A stretch of DNA of 11,894 bases, taken from NCBI GenBank assembly GCA_020848855.1, contig JADLHH010000239.1, positions 1 to 11,894 on the forward strand, read 5' to 3'. The position numbers were made by a program, and so were the translations under genes. Source of the stretch: Anaerolineae bacterium. Lineage in GTDB: Bacteria; Chloroflexota; Anaerolineae; Aggregatilineales; Phototrophicaceae. Positions 5,817 through 11,894 of this stretch are shown here, in pieces. Below the pieces are notes generated by a model, which was given only the letters and a program-made list of their open reading frames with translations, searched no databases and had not been told where the DNA came from. Numbering within the stretch: position 1 is the stretch's first letter; each line of letters opens with the position of its first letter.

Positions 5817-6147
5817 TGGACACTCCTTTGCCCGGCTTCAAAGTCACAAAATAGTACCGACCATCGGCGAGCCGTTGAAACCAAACCAGTACCACCGGGA
5901 GCCTGCGATCATTCGCGCCTTGAAGATCCCCTTCAACCAGATAGGAAGTCCCGTATTCAGTCGCTTTATCCTCGGCTGCTTCGTTTGTGTCGGCGAGTGC
6001 GCGAATCGCCTGTTTCAATGCATCGGGATTTTCCGTTGTGAAGCCTGCCATGGCAAGGTACTTTGATTTGTCATTCCGCTGCCTTGGGACAAGCAGATAA
6101 TCGGTGAGTTTCTCGTTAGCGATGATCGCGTCGAATGGAATTTTCAC
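5806..6147 (-). CDS. DUF6883-family protein
   Basis: A 113-residue protein resembling DUF6883. MKIPFDAIIANEKLTDYLLVP at the N-terminus (residues 1-21) is the family start, followed by KSKYLAMAGFT at 27-37, a helix ALKQAIRALAD at 43-53, EYGTSYLVEGDL at 64-75 and the strands RRLPVVLVWFQRLADGRYYFVTL near 81-103. DUF6883 domains are also found at the ends of some polymorphic-toxin proteins, as I recall, but here the domain stands alone. The start is GTG at 6147, overlapping the lutB stop as GTGA. No Shine-Dalgarno is seen, so translation probably depends on lutB. It overlaps the DUF4926 gene by 11 bases. GC is about 47-52% in sampled lines, against about 70% in a sampled part of lutB. Confidence 0.8.
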   Translation of the reverse strand: MKIPFDAIIANEKLTDYLLVPRQRNDKSKYLAMAGFTTENPDALKQAIRALADTNEAAEDKATEYGTSYLVEGDLQGANDRRLPVVLVWFQRLADGRYYFVTLKPGKGVSSED

Positions 6148-7571
6148 TGCATCTTATGCCCGCCCCGGTTCTTCCGCCACCAGTCGTGGAAGGACTGCTC
6201 CGCGAACGGCGGGAAGTCGCGGAACTGAGTCCAGCCACTTAATGGGTAAGGCAGCGGCAGGCTGCTGGAGACACCTTCGCCTGAATCGCCGCTCAGCATC
6301 CGGCTGGTCGCGCTGGCGACCTTGCCGCCCATCTCGTACAGCAGGGGATGGCTGAAGCCGAAGCCGTAGGCTTTCAAGCCCACCTGCCACACCGACTCCT
6401 GTTCATTCTGAAGGTCGTGCCGCAGCGCGAGCAGCATGTCCGGGATGTTGATGTCGACCGGGCACGCCTGCTTGCACGCCCCGCACAGGCTGCTGGCGAA
6501 CGGCAGCGGCGCGGCATTCTCCTTGCCCTTGAGCAGCGGCGTGAGGATCGCGCCTATAGGACCAGGATAGACCCAGCCATAGCTGTGCCCGCCGACATTC
6601 TGGTAGACCGGGCAGGTATTCAGGCACGCGCCGCAGCGGATACAGGCGAGCGCTTCGGTGTATTCACTGGTGTAGATGTCGCTGCGCCCGTTGTCCAGCA
6701 GGATTAAGTAGAATTCTTCGGGTCCGTCCGGCTCGCTGTCGCGGGCGGGACCACTGAAGCCGTTGACGTAGACCGCCATGCGCTGCCCGGTCGCGCTGCG
6801 CGGCAGAAGCTGGATCAGCGTGGCGAAGTCTTCCCACGTCGGGATGATCTTCTCGATGCCCACGACCGCGATATGCACGCGCGGCACGCTGGTCGAGAGC
6901 CGACCGTTGCCCTCGTTGGTGACGATCACGACCGTGCCGGTCTCGGCGATCATGAAGTTGCCGCCGCTCATGCCGAAATCAGCGTCGATATATTCGCTCC
7001 GCAGGCGCTGGCGGATGAAAGCGGTCATCTCGCTGGCGTCGTCGGTATAGCCCATGCCGAGTTCCTGCATGAACAGGTCGCGAATCTGTTCCTTGGTCTT
7101 GTGCATGACCGGCATGATGATGTGGCTGGGCGTGTCGTGGGCGATCTGGACGATGTACTCGCCCAGGTCGGTTTCGGTCACGTGGATGTCCGCCGCGTCC
7201 AGCGCCGCGTGCATGTTAATTTCTTCGGTCGCCATGCTCTTGCTCTTGACGCCGCGCTTCAGGTTATGCTGCTGGCAGATTTCGACGATGTGCCGGTTGG
7301 CTTCGGCGCCGTCGGCAGCCCACAGCACGTGCCCGCCGTTGGCGGTGACGTTGGCTTCCATCTGTTCGAGCAGTTCGGGCAGGTCATGGAGCGCGCGCAG
7401 CCGTGCGCCGCGCGCCTGCTGACGCAATGCGTATGCTTCCGGCAGTTCACTCATCACCTGACGGCGGCGTCCGTCGGCATTGCCCGTGCCGCGTTCGAGC
7501 GCGGTCTTCAGGGTGATATCCTTCAGCGCCACAACTGCCGAATGGTGGAATTCGTTTGGAGAATGATCCAT
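6144..7571 (-). CDS. lutB: LutB-like iron-sulfur protein of L-lactate utilization (LUD domain)
   Basis: The LUD plus ferredoxin subunit of a LutABC-type L-lactate dehydrogenase or relative, acting in lactate oxidation with electrons passed through Fe-S clusters. Residues 1-80 are the N-terminal helical region. The LUD domain, about 75-300, includes MATEEINMH (113-121) and MIAETGTVVIVTNEGNGR (207-224). A di-cluster segment has CIRCGACLNTCP (Cys310, 313, 316, 320) and LCGACKQACP (Cys363, 366, 370). The C-terminal segment has GWTQFRDFPPF and SFHDWW (460-465), typical of full-length LutB. At 475 residues it is complete. ATG 7571 has only a weak GAGG three bases away. No LutA (two CCG domains) lies upstream, where a GNAT gene is found instead. 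The gene ends in a GTGA overlap with DUF6883. A TATAGT hexamer at 7615-7610 might be a -10. Confidence 0.94.
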   Translation of the reverse strand: MDHSPNEFHHSAVVALKDITLKTALERGTGNADGRRRQVMSELPEAYALRQQARGARLRALHDLPELLEQMEANVTANGGHVLWAADGAEANRHIVEICQQHNLKRGVKSKSMATEEINMHAALDAADIHVTETDLGEYIVQIAHDTPSHIIMPVMHKTKEQIRDLFMQELGMGYTDDASEMTAFIRQRLRSEYIDADFGMSGGNFMIAETGTVVIVTNEGNGRLSTSVPRVHIAVVGIEKIIPTWEDFATLIQLLPRSATGQRMAVYVNGFSGPARDSEPDGPEEFYLILLDNGRSDIYTSEYTEALACIRCGACLNTCPVYQNVGGHSYGWVYPGPIGAILTPLLKGKENAAPLPFASSLCGACKQACPVDINIPDMLLALRHDLQNEQESVWQVGLKAYGFGFSHPLLYEMGGKVASATSRMLSGDSGEGVSSSLPLPYPLSGWTQFRDFPPFAEQSFHDWWRKNRGGHKMQ

Positions 7572-7644
7572 CAGCCTCGCCCGCCTGTCATTCAGCCCGG
7601 TACAGCATAACTATAACGTATTTGGAGCGGATCATCATGCGCTG

Positions 7645-8154
7645 CTAATCGGGCTGCGGTGACGGGAACCATTCCATGACCAGCTCGACTTTCGACGGGT
7701 CGCCGGTCAGTTCCGTGGCGTCCATTTTCCCGCACACCCGGAAGCCGTGTTTCTCGTACAGATGCCGGGCGCTGTCCAGCCCGGCGAACGTGGTCAGGTA
7801 CACGCGCCGGAAACCCCGTTCCTCGCAGAAATTGACCGCCGCTTCGATCAGCCGCTTCCCGACGCCGTCGCCCTGGTACGCCGGGTCGACGATGAACCAG
7901 CGCAGCCGCGCGCCGGCGCCCTCGGCGTCCTTGCCGTCGATGAAGATGCCGCCAATCGCCTGCTGCCCGGCGTAAGCGAACCACGCGCCGTCGCGCTGCG
8001 GGTCGAAGCGGCTGAGGAACTCGGCAAGCTCAATGGCGACTTTCGCCTCGAAGTACAGGTCTAAATCCCAGTTGGCGTGGTAGTAGCTGCCGTGCAGTTC
8101 GACGATCCGCCCCAGTGCGCCCGGCGTATAGCCGCTCAGCCTGATTTCCCCCAT
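7645..8154 (-). CDS. GNAT family N-acetyltransferase
   Basis: An acetyl-CoA-dependent acyltransferase of 169 residues with unknown acceptor, cytosolic. The N-terminal half has YTPGALGRIVELHGSYY (9-25), a motif seen in the GNAT domain of MarR-GNAT type proteins, but no MarR part is present. The acetyl-CoA site is LRWFIVDPAYQGDGVGKRL (84-102), with the Q-G-x-G-x-G pyrophosphate loop at 94-99. FRRVYLTTFAGLDSARHLYEKHGFRV at 115-140 is the usual C-terminal strand-helix unit. ATG 8154 is chosen because protein similarity starts there; the open frame continues upstream to 8589 but runs through the preceding gene in another frame. It begins 20 bases after that gene's stop, so the two are probably in one operon. 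Confidence 0.9.
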   Translation of the reverse strand: MGEIRLSGYTPGALGRIVELHGSYYHANWDLDLYFEAKVAIELAEFLSRFDPQRDGAWFAYAGQQAIGGIFIDGKDAEGAGARLRWFIVDPAYQGDGVGKRLIEAAVNFCEERGFRRVYLTTFAGLDSARHLYEKHGFRVCGKMDATELTGDPSKVELVMEWFPSPQPD

Positions 8155-8174
8155 TTCGGGCGGTGGGTTCCGAT

Positions 8175-8528
8175 TCACTGGCTGCCGTCGATGCGGTCGT
8201 AGTATTTTTCGACGATGTTGGCAAGCCCGTTGAGCGTATCCCGGTCGCGGGCAGTGCTGCCGCCGTCGCGGTAGGGGAGCAGTTCTTCGATGTGGAACGC
8301 GCGCAGGGTATGATCGCGCGGGTCGTACACCGCCGTGCCGCGCACGCCGATGCTCTGGTACAGCCGCGCCGCCATCGCGATCGCTACGGTTCGGCTTTTG
8401 ACGCTGCAGCTCAGCTTCTGACCATCCAGAAACTGCATGTAGGCTCGCGGACGGTTGTAACCGCCGATGCGAATCAGGACGCCATACAGGATGGTGGTTT
8501 CTTTCGTCACGGGGGATTGCCGGGACAT
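8175..8528 (-). CDS. Unrecognised 117-aa protein, first gene of its transcript
   Basis: No family recognised with confidence. Residues 12-85 look like an OB- or SH3-like beta-barrel: ILYGVLIRIGG (13-23), AYMQFLDGQKLSCSVKS (29-45), an alpha segment TVAIAMAARLYQSIGVRG (47-64), then TAVYDP and TLRAFHIEEL (65-83). Residues 86-117 are polar and helical. The pattern of a short barrel with an RLY-x4-G-x-A turn resembles small proteins I have seen next to PIN-domain toxins, but no toxin gene is adjacent. The frame is real: AGGAG lies six bases before ATG 8528, and TATAAT lies 33-38 bases upstream of the start codon. GNAT follows after 20 bases. It has no signal peptide or membrane helix. Confidence 0.8.
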   Translation of the reverse strand: MSRQSPVTKETTILYGVLIRIGGYNRPRAYMQFLDGQKLSCSVKSRTVAIAMAARLYQSIGVRGTAVYDPRDHTLRAFHIEELLPYRDGGSTARDRDTLNGLANIVEKYYDRIDGSQ

Positions 8529-8556
8529 TCAATTCTCCTTGCAGCCGCTCGTCAGT

Positions 8557-8569
8557 GTCTATTATAGAC
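8557..8569 (-). promoter_or_regulatory. Consensus -10 box within a small palindrome
   Basis: On the minus strand TATAAT (8566-8561) is a perfect -10 hexamer, placed to give a leader of about 25 bases before ATG 8528. It is centred in the palindrome GTCTA-TTA-TAGAC (8557-8569), which could be an operator. No good -35 hexamer is seen 16-18 bases upstream. Confidence 0.45.
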
Positions 8570-8628
8570 TCGCCCGAAATCTGCCGCATGTGCGCCGCAG
8601 GCGGGTATCCGATTTTCGCCGGGTTTTT

Positions 8629-8658
8629 GTAGGGGCAGACCCGTGTGTTCGCCCCTAC
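8629..8658 (+). repeat. Dispersed palindromic repeat, copy B
   Basis: GTAGGGGC (8629-8636) and GCCCCTAC (8651-8658) form a perfect 8-base inverted repeat with a 14-base centre. It is preceded by TTTTT and not followed by a T-run, so it is not a terminator for the plus strand. It shares 22 of 26 bases with copy A near 2208. It lies in the divergent intergenic region 8529-8752, which otherwise holds only promoter-like sites. Confidence 0.75.
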
Positions 8659-8752
8659 ACAACCGTCTCGACAGGCATGATGTTCGTCACCTGAATTCCG
8701 CTCGAAACGGCGTTAATATCCGAACAGGTATTCGAATGCGGAGGAGCCGAAT

Positions 8753-9265
8753 ATGCCGCATCCACTGGTCGATCAACTTCGTTTCACCCGCAGCGAGCTT
8801 GTCCGCGCCCTCGACGGCGTGACCGATGACGAAGCGCGCCGCCGGTTTTTGCCCATGAACTGCCTGAGCTGGATCGTCGGTCATCTCGCCGCGCAGGAGC
8901 AGTACTTCTGGCTGATCTGCGCGCAGGGGAAATTCGTCGTGCCGGGCATTTACGAAATTGCCGGTTACGGGCAGGCTGCCATCACGCCGCCGCTCGACGA
9001 CATGTGGCAGGCGTGGCGCACCGTCACGGCGGCGACGGACTCCTACCTCGATATGCTAACCAGCGAGGCGCTCACGAGCTTTCTAACGGTCGAGGGGCAG
9101 CCGTCCCCCGAAAGCATCGGCTCGATGCTGCGGCGCGTCACCTATCACTACTGGTATCACATCGGCGAATCGCAGGCGATCCGCCAGATGCTCGGTCACA
9201 GCAATCTGCCGGAATTCGTCGGCGACGTGCAGGGCAAAGCCCCGTACCGCATGGAGATGGCGTAA
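8753..9265 (+). CDS. DinB-family metal-dependent protein
   Basis: A 170-residue four-helix-bundle protein of the DinB/mycothiol-transferase-like superfamily, many members of which are thiol transferases or of unknown activity. The likely metal-binding histidines are His44 (WIVGHLAAQEQ), His132 and His136 (YHYWYHIGES), in the spacing expected for the family's three-His site. The C-terminal GHSNLPEFVGD at 148-158 is also common in these proteins. ATG 8753 has GGAGG eight bases upstream. The gene is alone on the plus strand. Its TAA stop touches the stop codon of the convergent cytochrome gene with no spacing. The substrate is unknown. Confidence 0.9.
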   Translation: MPHPLVDQLRFTRSELVRALDGVTDDEARRRFLPMNCLSWIVGHLAAQEQYFWLICAQGKFVVPGIYEIAGYGQAAITPPLDDMWQAWRTVTAATDSYLDMLTSEALTSFLTVEGQPSPESIGSMLRRVTYHYWYHIGESQAIRQMLGHSNLPEFVGDVQGKAPYRMEMA

Positions 9266-9889
9266 TCAGCACGGGACTCTGCCGGGCGCGGGGCAGTAAC
9301 GGTACTGGGTTTCGCCGGTGCGGGCGTAGCGCTGAAGTTCCGCCTGTGTGAAGACGAAATCCCGCCGGGATGCGCCGTCATGGCAGCTAAAGCAGTCGCT
9401 TAGCGGCTCGTCGAACGGCGCGCCGGTGGCGTCGTCGAACGACGCGAAGTTCCAGTCGCCGACGTGCGAGCTGGCGGCAAGGTCTTCGATCTGCCAGGTA
9501 GAGCGCAGCTCGGCGACGTGGATCGCCGGGTCGAGGTCGGCGGGGATGAAATGCCCGCGCTCGTCGCGCAGCAGGCTGCCGTTGGCGTCGCGCGCGGCAT
9601 CGAACGCCTCGACCACGATCTGCGTGCGTTCGGGCAGGTCTTCGCTCGCGCTGACCGCCGCGACCGCCGCCGGGTCGATGTATATCTTACGGGTGATGGC
9701 GTCCGGGCGATCCACGATGGCGTACAGGTCGAACGTCTCCCGGTAATTCGGTGGGAGTGTCATCGGCTCTCTGCCGGGGGGATAGATCGGTGTCACTGGG
9801 ATCATGGTTGGCTGGCGGTTCATGCCGCTGTAAACGACCAGCCCGATGAGCGCCAGCGCCAGCAGCGCGAAGAAGATCGGTGGTTTCAT
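9266..9889 (-). CDS. Cytochrome P460-type, heme-binding exported protein
   Basis: A membrane-anchored or secreted c-type heme protein of 207 residues. Residues 4-22 form a hydrophobic signal or anchor helix followed by a Pro-rich linker. The domain begins at LPPNYRETFDLYAIVDRPD (45-63) and matches the cytochrome P460 fold family as I know it, including KIYIDPAAV (68-76). A single CxxCH heme-attachment motif, CFSCH, is at 166-170 after GDWNFASFDDATG (144-156). Cys199 and Cys207 near the end could form a disulfide. P460 cytochromes in ammonia oxidisers oxidise hydroxylamine or detoxify NO; that role cannot be assumed here. ATG 9889 has only a weak GAGAA upstream. It is divergent from the peptidase gene, 69 bases away. 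Confidence 0.82.
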   Translation of the reverse strand: MKPPIFFALLALALIGLVVYSGMNRQPTMIPVTPIYPPGREPMTLPPNYRETFDLYAIVDRPDAITRKIYIDPAAVAAVSASEDLPERTQIVVEAFDAARDANGSLLRDERGHFIPADLDPAIHVAELRSTWQIEDLAASSHVGDWNFASFDDATGAPFDEPLSDCFSCHDGASRRDFVFTQAELQRYARTGETQYRYCPAPGRVPC

Positions 9890-9958
9890 GCGTATTCTCG
9901 TGCAAGCCGATAAAATACAGTGTAGCGCATTTCCCTTGCGGGAATCTTACAGGGACGA

Positions 9959-11068
9959 ATGGTCATGGAACACAATTTCAAAACCCGCCTCGAGTCGCTT
10001 CAGGCGATAGCGGGTGTCGACGCCGTACTGATTGTGCCGGGGGCAAACCTGAAGTATTTCACCGGGCTGGATTTCTTCCTGTCGGAGCGCCCGATCATCG
10101 CCATCGTCACCGCCGAAGGACTGTCGTTCATCGTCCCCAGGCTGGAAGTGCCGAGCCTGATCAAGCGCCCCGACCTCGAAGCGCGCGCCTTCCCCTGGAG
10201 CGACGAAGATGGCTACCTCGGCGCGTTCGAACAGGCGCTGGATGATCTGAATCTGCGCGGAAAGACGCTCGGCATCGACGGCATGACGATGCGCGTCACC
10301 GAATGGCTGGCGCTGCAGAAGATCGACCCGACGCTTCAGGTCAAGCCGGTGGAGTATGACCTGATCCGCATCCGCTCGCACAAGCTGCCCGACGAAATCG
10401 CGGCGATGCGCCGGGCGATAGCCATCAGCGAGCAGGCGCTCGCCCAACTGATCACGGAAGTGCAGCCGGGCATGACCGAGCGCGAGATCGGGGCGCGGCT
10501 GACCGATTTGATGAAGGCGGGCGGCGCGACCGGCTTCGCCTTCGATTCGCTGGTGCCGACCGGACCCAACAGCGACAACCCGCATGGTCACACCACCGAC
10601 CGAGCGCTGCAGGCGAACGAATTTCTGCTGATCGACTACGGCTGCACCGTCGAGGGCTACCCGTCGGACATCACGCGCACGTTCTGCCTGGGCACGCCGA
10701 CCGCCGAGATGCAGCACATATACGACGTGGTGCTGCGCGCCAACGCAGCCGGCAAAGCCGCCGCGGGACCGGGCGTGCCGATGGAAGCGGTCGACATGGC
10801 GGCGCGCGCCGTGATCACCGAGGCGGGCTACGGCGAATTCTTCACGCACCGCACCGGGCACGGCTTGGGGCTGGACACGCACGAGCCGATCCCGCAGATT
10901 GCGACCGGCGTGAAAGACCTGCTGGAGCCGGGGATGGTGTTCACCGTCGAGCCGGGCATTTATGTGCCGGGCGTGGGCGGCGTGCGCATCGAAGACGACG
11001 TGTTAGTGACCGAGACCGGCATCGACGTGCTGACCAGCTACCCGCGCTCGCTGCAAATTCAGCGCTGA
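9959..11068 (+). CDS. M24-family Xaa-Pro-type aminopeptidase
   Basis: A dimetal peptidase cleaving N-terminal residues before proline, or a relative (prolidase/creatinase fold), cytosolic. The 369 residues hold the N-terminal creatinase-like domain (about 5-135) and the pita-bread catalytic domain (about 145-369). All five metal ligands are present: Asp226 (IDYG), Asp237 (SDITRTF), His301 (HRTGHGLG), Glu331 (VEPGIYVPG) and Glu345 (RIEDDVLV). NPHGH at 207-211 adds the substrate-site His. AGGGA lies four bases before ATG 9959; a second ATG at 9965 is also possible. A weak -10-like TAAAAT occurs at 9910-9915. The gene ends near a GC-rich hairpin facing a convergent gene. Confidence 0.95.
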   Translation: MVMEHNFKTRLESLQAIAGVDAVLIVPGANLKYFTGLDFFLSERPIIAIVTAEGLSFIVPRLEVPSLIKRPDLEARAFPWSDEDGYLGAFEQALDDLNLRGKTLGIDGMTMRVTEWLALQKIDPTLQVKPVEYDLIRIRSHKLPDEIAAMRRAIAISEQALAQLITEVQPGMTEREIGARLTDLMKAGGATGFAFDSLVPTGPNSDNPHGHTTDRALQANEFLLIDYGCTVEGYPSDITRTFCLGTPTAEMQHIYDVVLRANAAGKAAAGPGVPMEAVDMAARAVITEAGYGEFFTHRTGHGLGLDTHEPIPQIATGVKDLLEPGMVFTVEPGIYVPGVGGVRIEDDVLVTETGIDVLTSYPRSLQIQR

Positions 11069-11081
11069 GCAGATGCGAACA

Positions 11082-11107
11082 GGGGCGCGCCGTCACGGAT
11101 GCGCCCC
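11082..11107. terminator. GC-rich hairpin between convergent genes
   Basis: GGGGCGC (11082-11088) pairs perfectly with GCGCCCC (11101-11107), and CCG/CGG inside can extend the stem. It lies between the stops at 11068 (plus) and 11113 (minus) and could stop transcripts from both sides. No T-run follows on either strand, so it is a weak terminator by the classical rule. Confidence 0.45.
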
Positions 11108-11112
11108 CGTCC

Positions 11113-11532
11113 CTAGGTCGTTAGCTCGAACCACGCTTTGCGGTAGCGCTGGAAACGCTCCAGCGCTTTTTCGTCCAGCGCCCCGGCGCGGCGGATGTCC
11201 ATGTTGTCGCGCAGGTCGCCCAGCTTGACGCGCACGGCGAGCGGGTGCGGCTTGATGCGCTGGATGAACTGCTCGTAGGTTTCGTCGTCGCGCCGCGACA
11301 GATGATCGACCGCCTCGACGACTTCCTCGCTGAAACCCATGCGGCGCAGGTCGTCGAGCGTCACGTCCGAATCTTCGACCACGTCGTGCAGCACGGCGAC
11401 GATCTGCTCGGTCTCGGTCTGCATCCCGCACATGACGCGCAGCGGGTGCATGATGTAGGGCGCGCCGCCCTTATCCACCTGCCCGTGATGTTTGTCGAGC
11501 GCGAGGCGGATTGCGTCTTCGATTGTCGGCAT
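11113..11532 (-). CDS. Stand-alone HD-domain (p)ppGpp hydrolase-like protein (MESH1/SpoT-HD type)
   Basis: Probably a small alarmone hydrolase removing the 3' diphosphate from (p)ppGpp, or an HD hydrolase of related substrate. Its 139 residues form only the HD domain, without the synthetase, TGS or ACT parts of RelA/SpoT. Metal-site motifs are HHGQVDKGGAPYIMHPLRV (15-33, His29 before Pro), HD at 49-50 followed by ED at 53-54, and KLGDLRDNM (103-111, Asp107 and Asn110). ATG 11532 is used because the protein similarity begins there and it overlaps the upstream stop as TAATG; the 13 codons further upstream lie inside the DUF3291 gene. No synthetase gene is in view, so hydrolysis of ppGpp is an inference from family. 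Confidence 0.88.
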   Translation of the reverse strand: MPTIEDAIRLALDKHHGQVDKGGAPYIMHPLRVMCGMQTETEQIVAVLHDVVEDSDVTLDDLRRMGFSEEVVEAVDHLSRRDDETYEQFIQRIKPHPLAVRVKLGDLRDNMDIRRAGALDEKALERFQRYRKAWFELTT

Positions 11533-11894
11533 TACTCTTGCACTTTCTCGGCGTCGCGGGACGCCAGCCATTCGTCAACGGTGAACCGCTGTTTGAAGGT
11601 GAAGGCGTGCGGCGTCGCGCCGCGCTGCTCCAGATATTCGAGCTTCGCTTTGGCTTCGTGCGGCGTGGGGATGTGCCCGGCGGGTATCCACCACAGCGCC
11701 ATCATCGGGACGGTGAGCCGCTCGAACCATTCCTTGCGGCGGCTGACGTAAGGCGTGTGGTCGCTGCGGTAGGTGAAGTCGAACAGCGCGTCGATGCTCG
11801 CCCAGACCGACATGTTGATCAGCAGGTACGGGTCGTCGTAGACGTGGATTTCGGTGGCGTTGTTGTTGTCGCCCTTCAGCCGCCACACGAAGCC
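11532..11894 (-). CDS. DUF3291 protein, C-terminal part (start outside window)
   Basis: The reading frame is open to the window end, so the N-terminus is missing. The visible residues, FVWRLKGDNNNATEIHVYDDPYLLINMSVWASIDALFDFTYRSDHTPYVSRRKEWF (broken here at several points in the family motif), match DUF3291, a ferredoxin-like dimeric alpha-beta barrel family related to antibiotic monooxygenase folds. The rest contains WWIPAGHIPTPHEAKAKLEYL and ends in VDEWLASRDAEKVQE. The GTG near 11888 is not taken as a start because the family sequence extends upstream through Gly-Phe-Val. Its TAA stop shares a base with the ATG of the HD hydrolase gene, so the two are translationally coupled. No function is known for the family. 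Confidence 0.82.
   Translation of the reverse strand, partial: GFVWRLKGDNNNATEIHVYDDPYLLINMSVWASIDALFDFTYRSDHTPYVSRRKEWFERLTVPMMALWWIPAGHIPTPHEAKAKLEYLEQRGATPHAFTFKQRFTVDEWLASRDAEKVQE

Noticed and set aside
6873..7610. Plus-strand open frame of about 245 codons opposite lutB
   Set aside because: Composition is typical of an antisense frame; lutB with both cysteine motifs occupies this DNA.
8155..8589. N-terminal extension of the GNAT gene to 8589
   Set aside because: The extra 145 residues are Arg/Pro-rich and run out of frame through the 8175-8528 gene, which has its own strong ribosome site. The GNAT sequence begins at ATG 8154.
9947..10882. Minus-strand open frame of about 311 codons opposite the M24 peptidase
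   Set aside because: All five metal ligands of M24 are read on the plus strand; this frame has no domain.
11533..11571. Longer start for the HD hydrolase
   Set aside because: The added 13 residues are Arg-rich, lie within the DUF3291 coding region, and precede the conserved N-terminus at ATG 11532.

Overview
The window is a GC-rich (about 60-65%), gene-dense bacterial chromosome segment. Protein style points to Chloroflexota, probably Anaerolineae-like: a Ddn-type F420-dependent oxidoreductase, LutB/LutC proteins, a cytochrome P460-type protein, PD40 propellers, and short palindromic intergenic repeats of the GTAGGGGCAGA type. This placement rests on recognition of sequence style, not on a search. 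No rRNA, tRNA, CRISPR array or insertion sequence was seen. Most genes are on the minus strand; only a DinB-family gene and an M24 peptidase are on the plus strand.

Layout. (1) 1-964: the N-terminal 321 codons of a P1B-type heavy-metal ATPase, cut by the window edge, with a good promoter and a palindrome shaped like an ArsR/SmtB operator at its start site. (2) 1100-2065: a secreted or membrane-anchored six-bladed PD40 (TolB-like) propeller. (3) 2255-2965: an SDR oxidoreductase with a strong ribosome site and its own terminator; the terminator is also a copy of a dispersed repeat. (4) 3063-8528: a long run of minus-strand genes. In transcription order these are an unknown 117-aa protein, a GNAT acetyltransferase, a LutB-like iron-sulfur protein, a DUF6883 protein, a DUF4926 protein, a four-helix membrane protein, LutC, an unknown 151-aa protein coupled to LutC, a single-domain cyclic-nucleotide-binding protein, and a deazaflavin (F420)-dependent oxidoreductase. 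(5) 8753-9265 (+) and 9266-9889 (-): a DinB-family protein and a cytochrome P460-type protein whose stop codons touch. (6) 9959-11068 (+): an M24 Xaa-Pro-type peptidase ending at a GC hairpin. (7) 11113-11894 (-): a DUF3291 protein (start outside the window) coupled to a stand-alone HD-type ppGpp hydrolase.

The most unusual region is the Lut locus. The LUD-domain proteins LutB and LutC are normally encoded next to each other with LutA. Here LutA is absent, and lutB is followed by a DUF6883/DUF4926 pair whose reading frames overlap each other and lutB. That pair has lower GC (about 50% against about 70% in a sampled part of lutB), and a membrane protein also separates it from lutC. LutC is in turn coupled by an ATGA overlap to an unrecognised gene. 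The remaining genes look like ordinary housekeeping or accessory functions.
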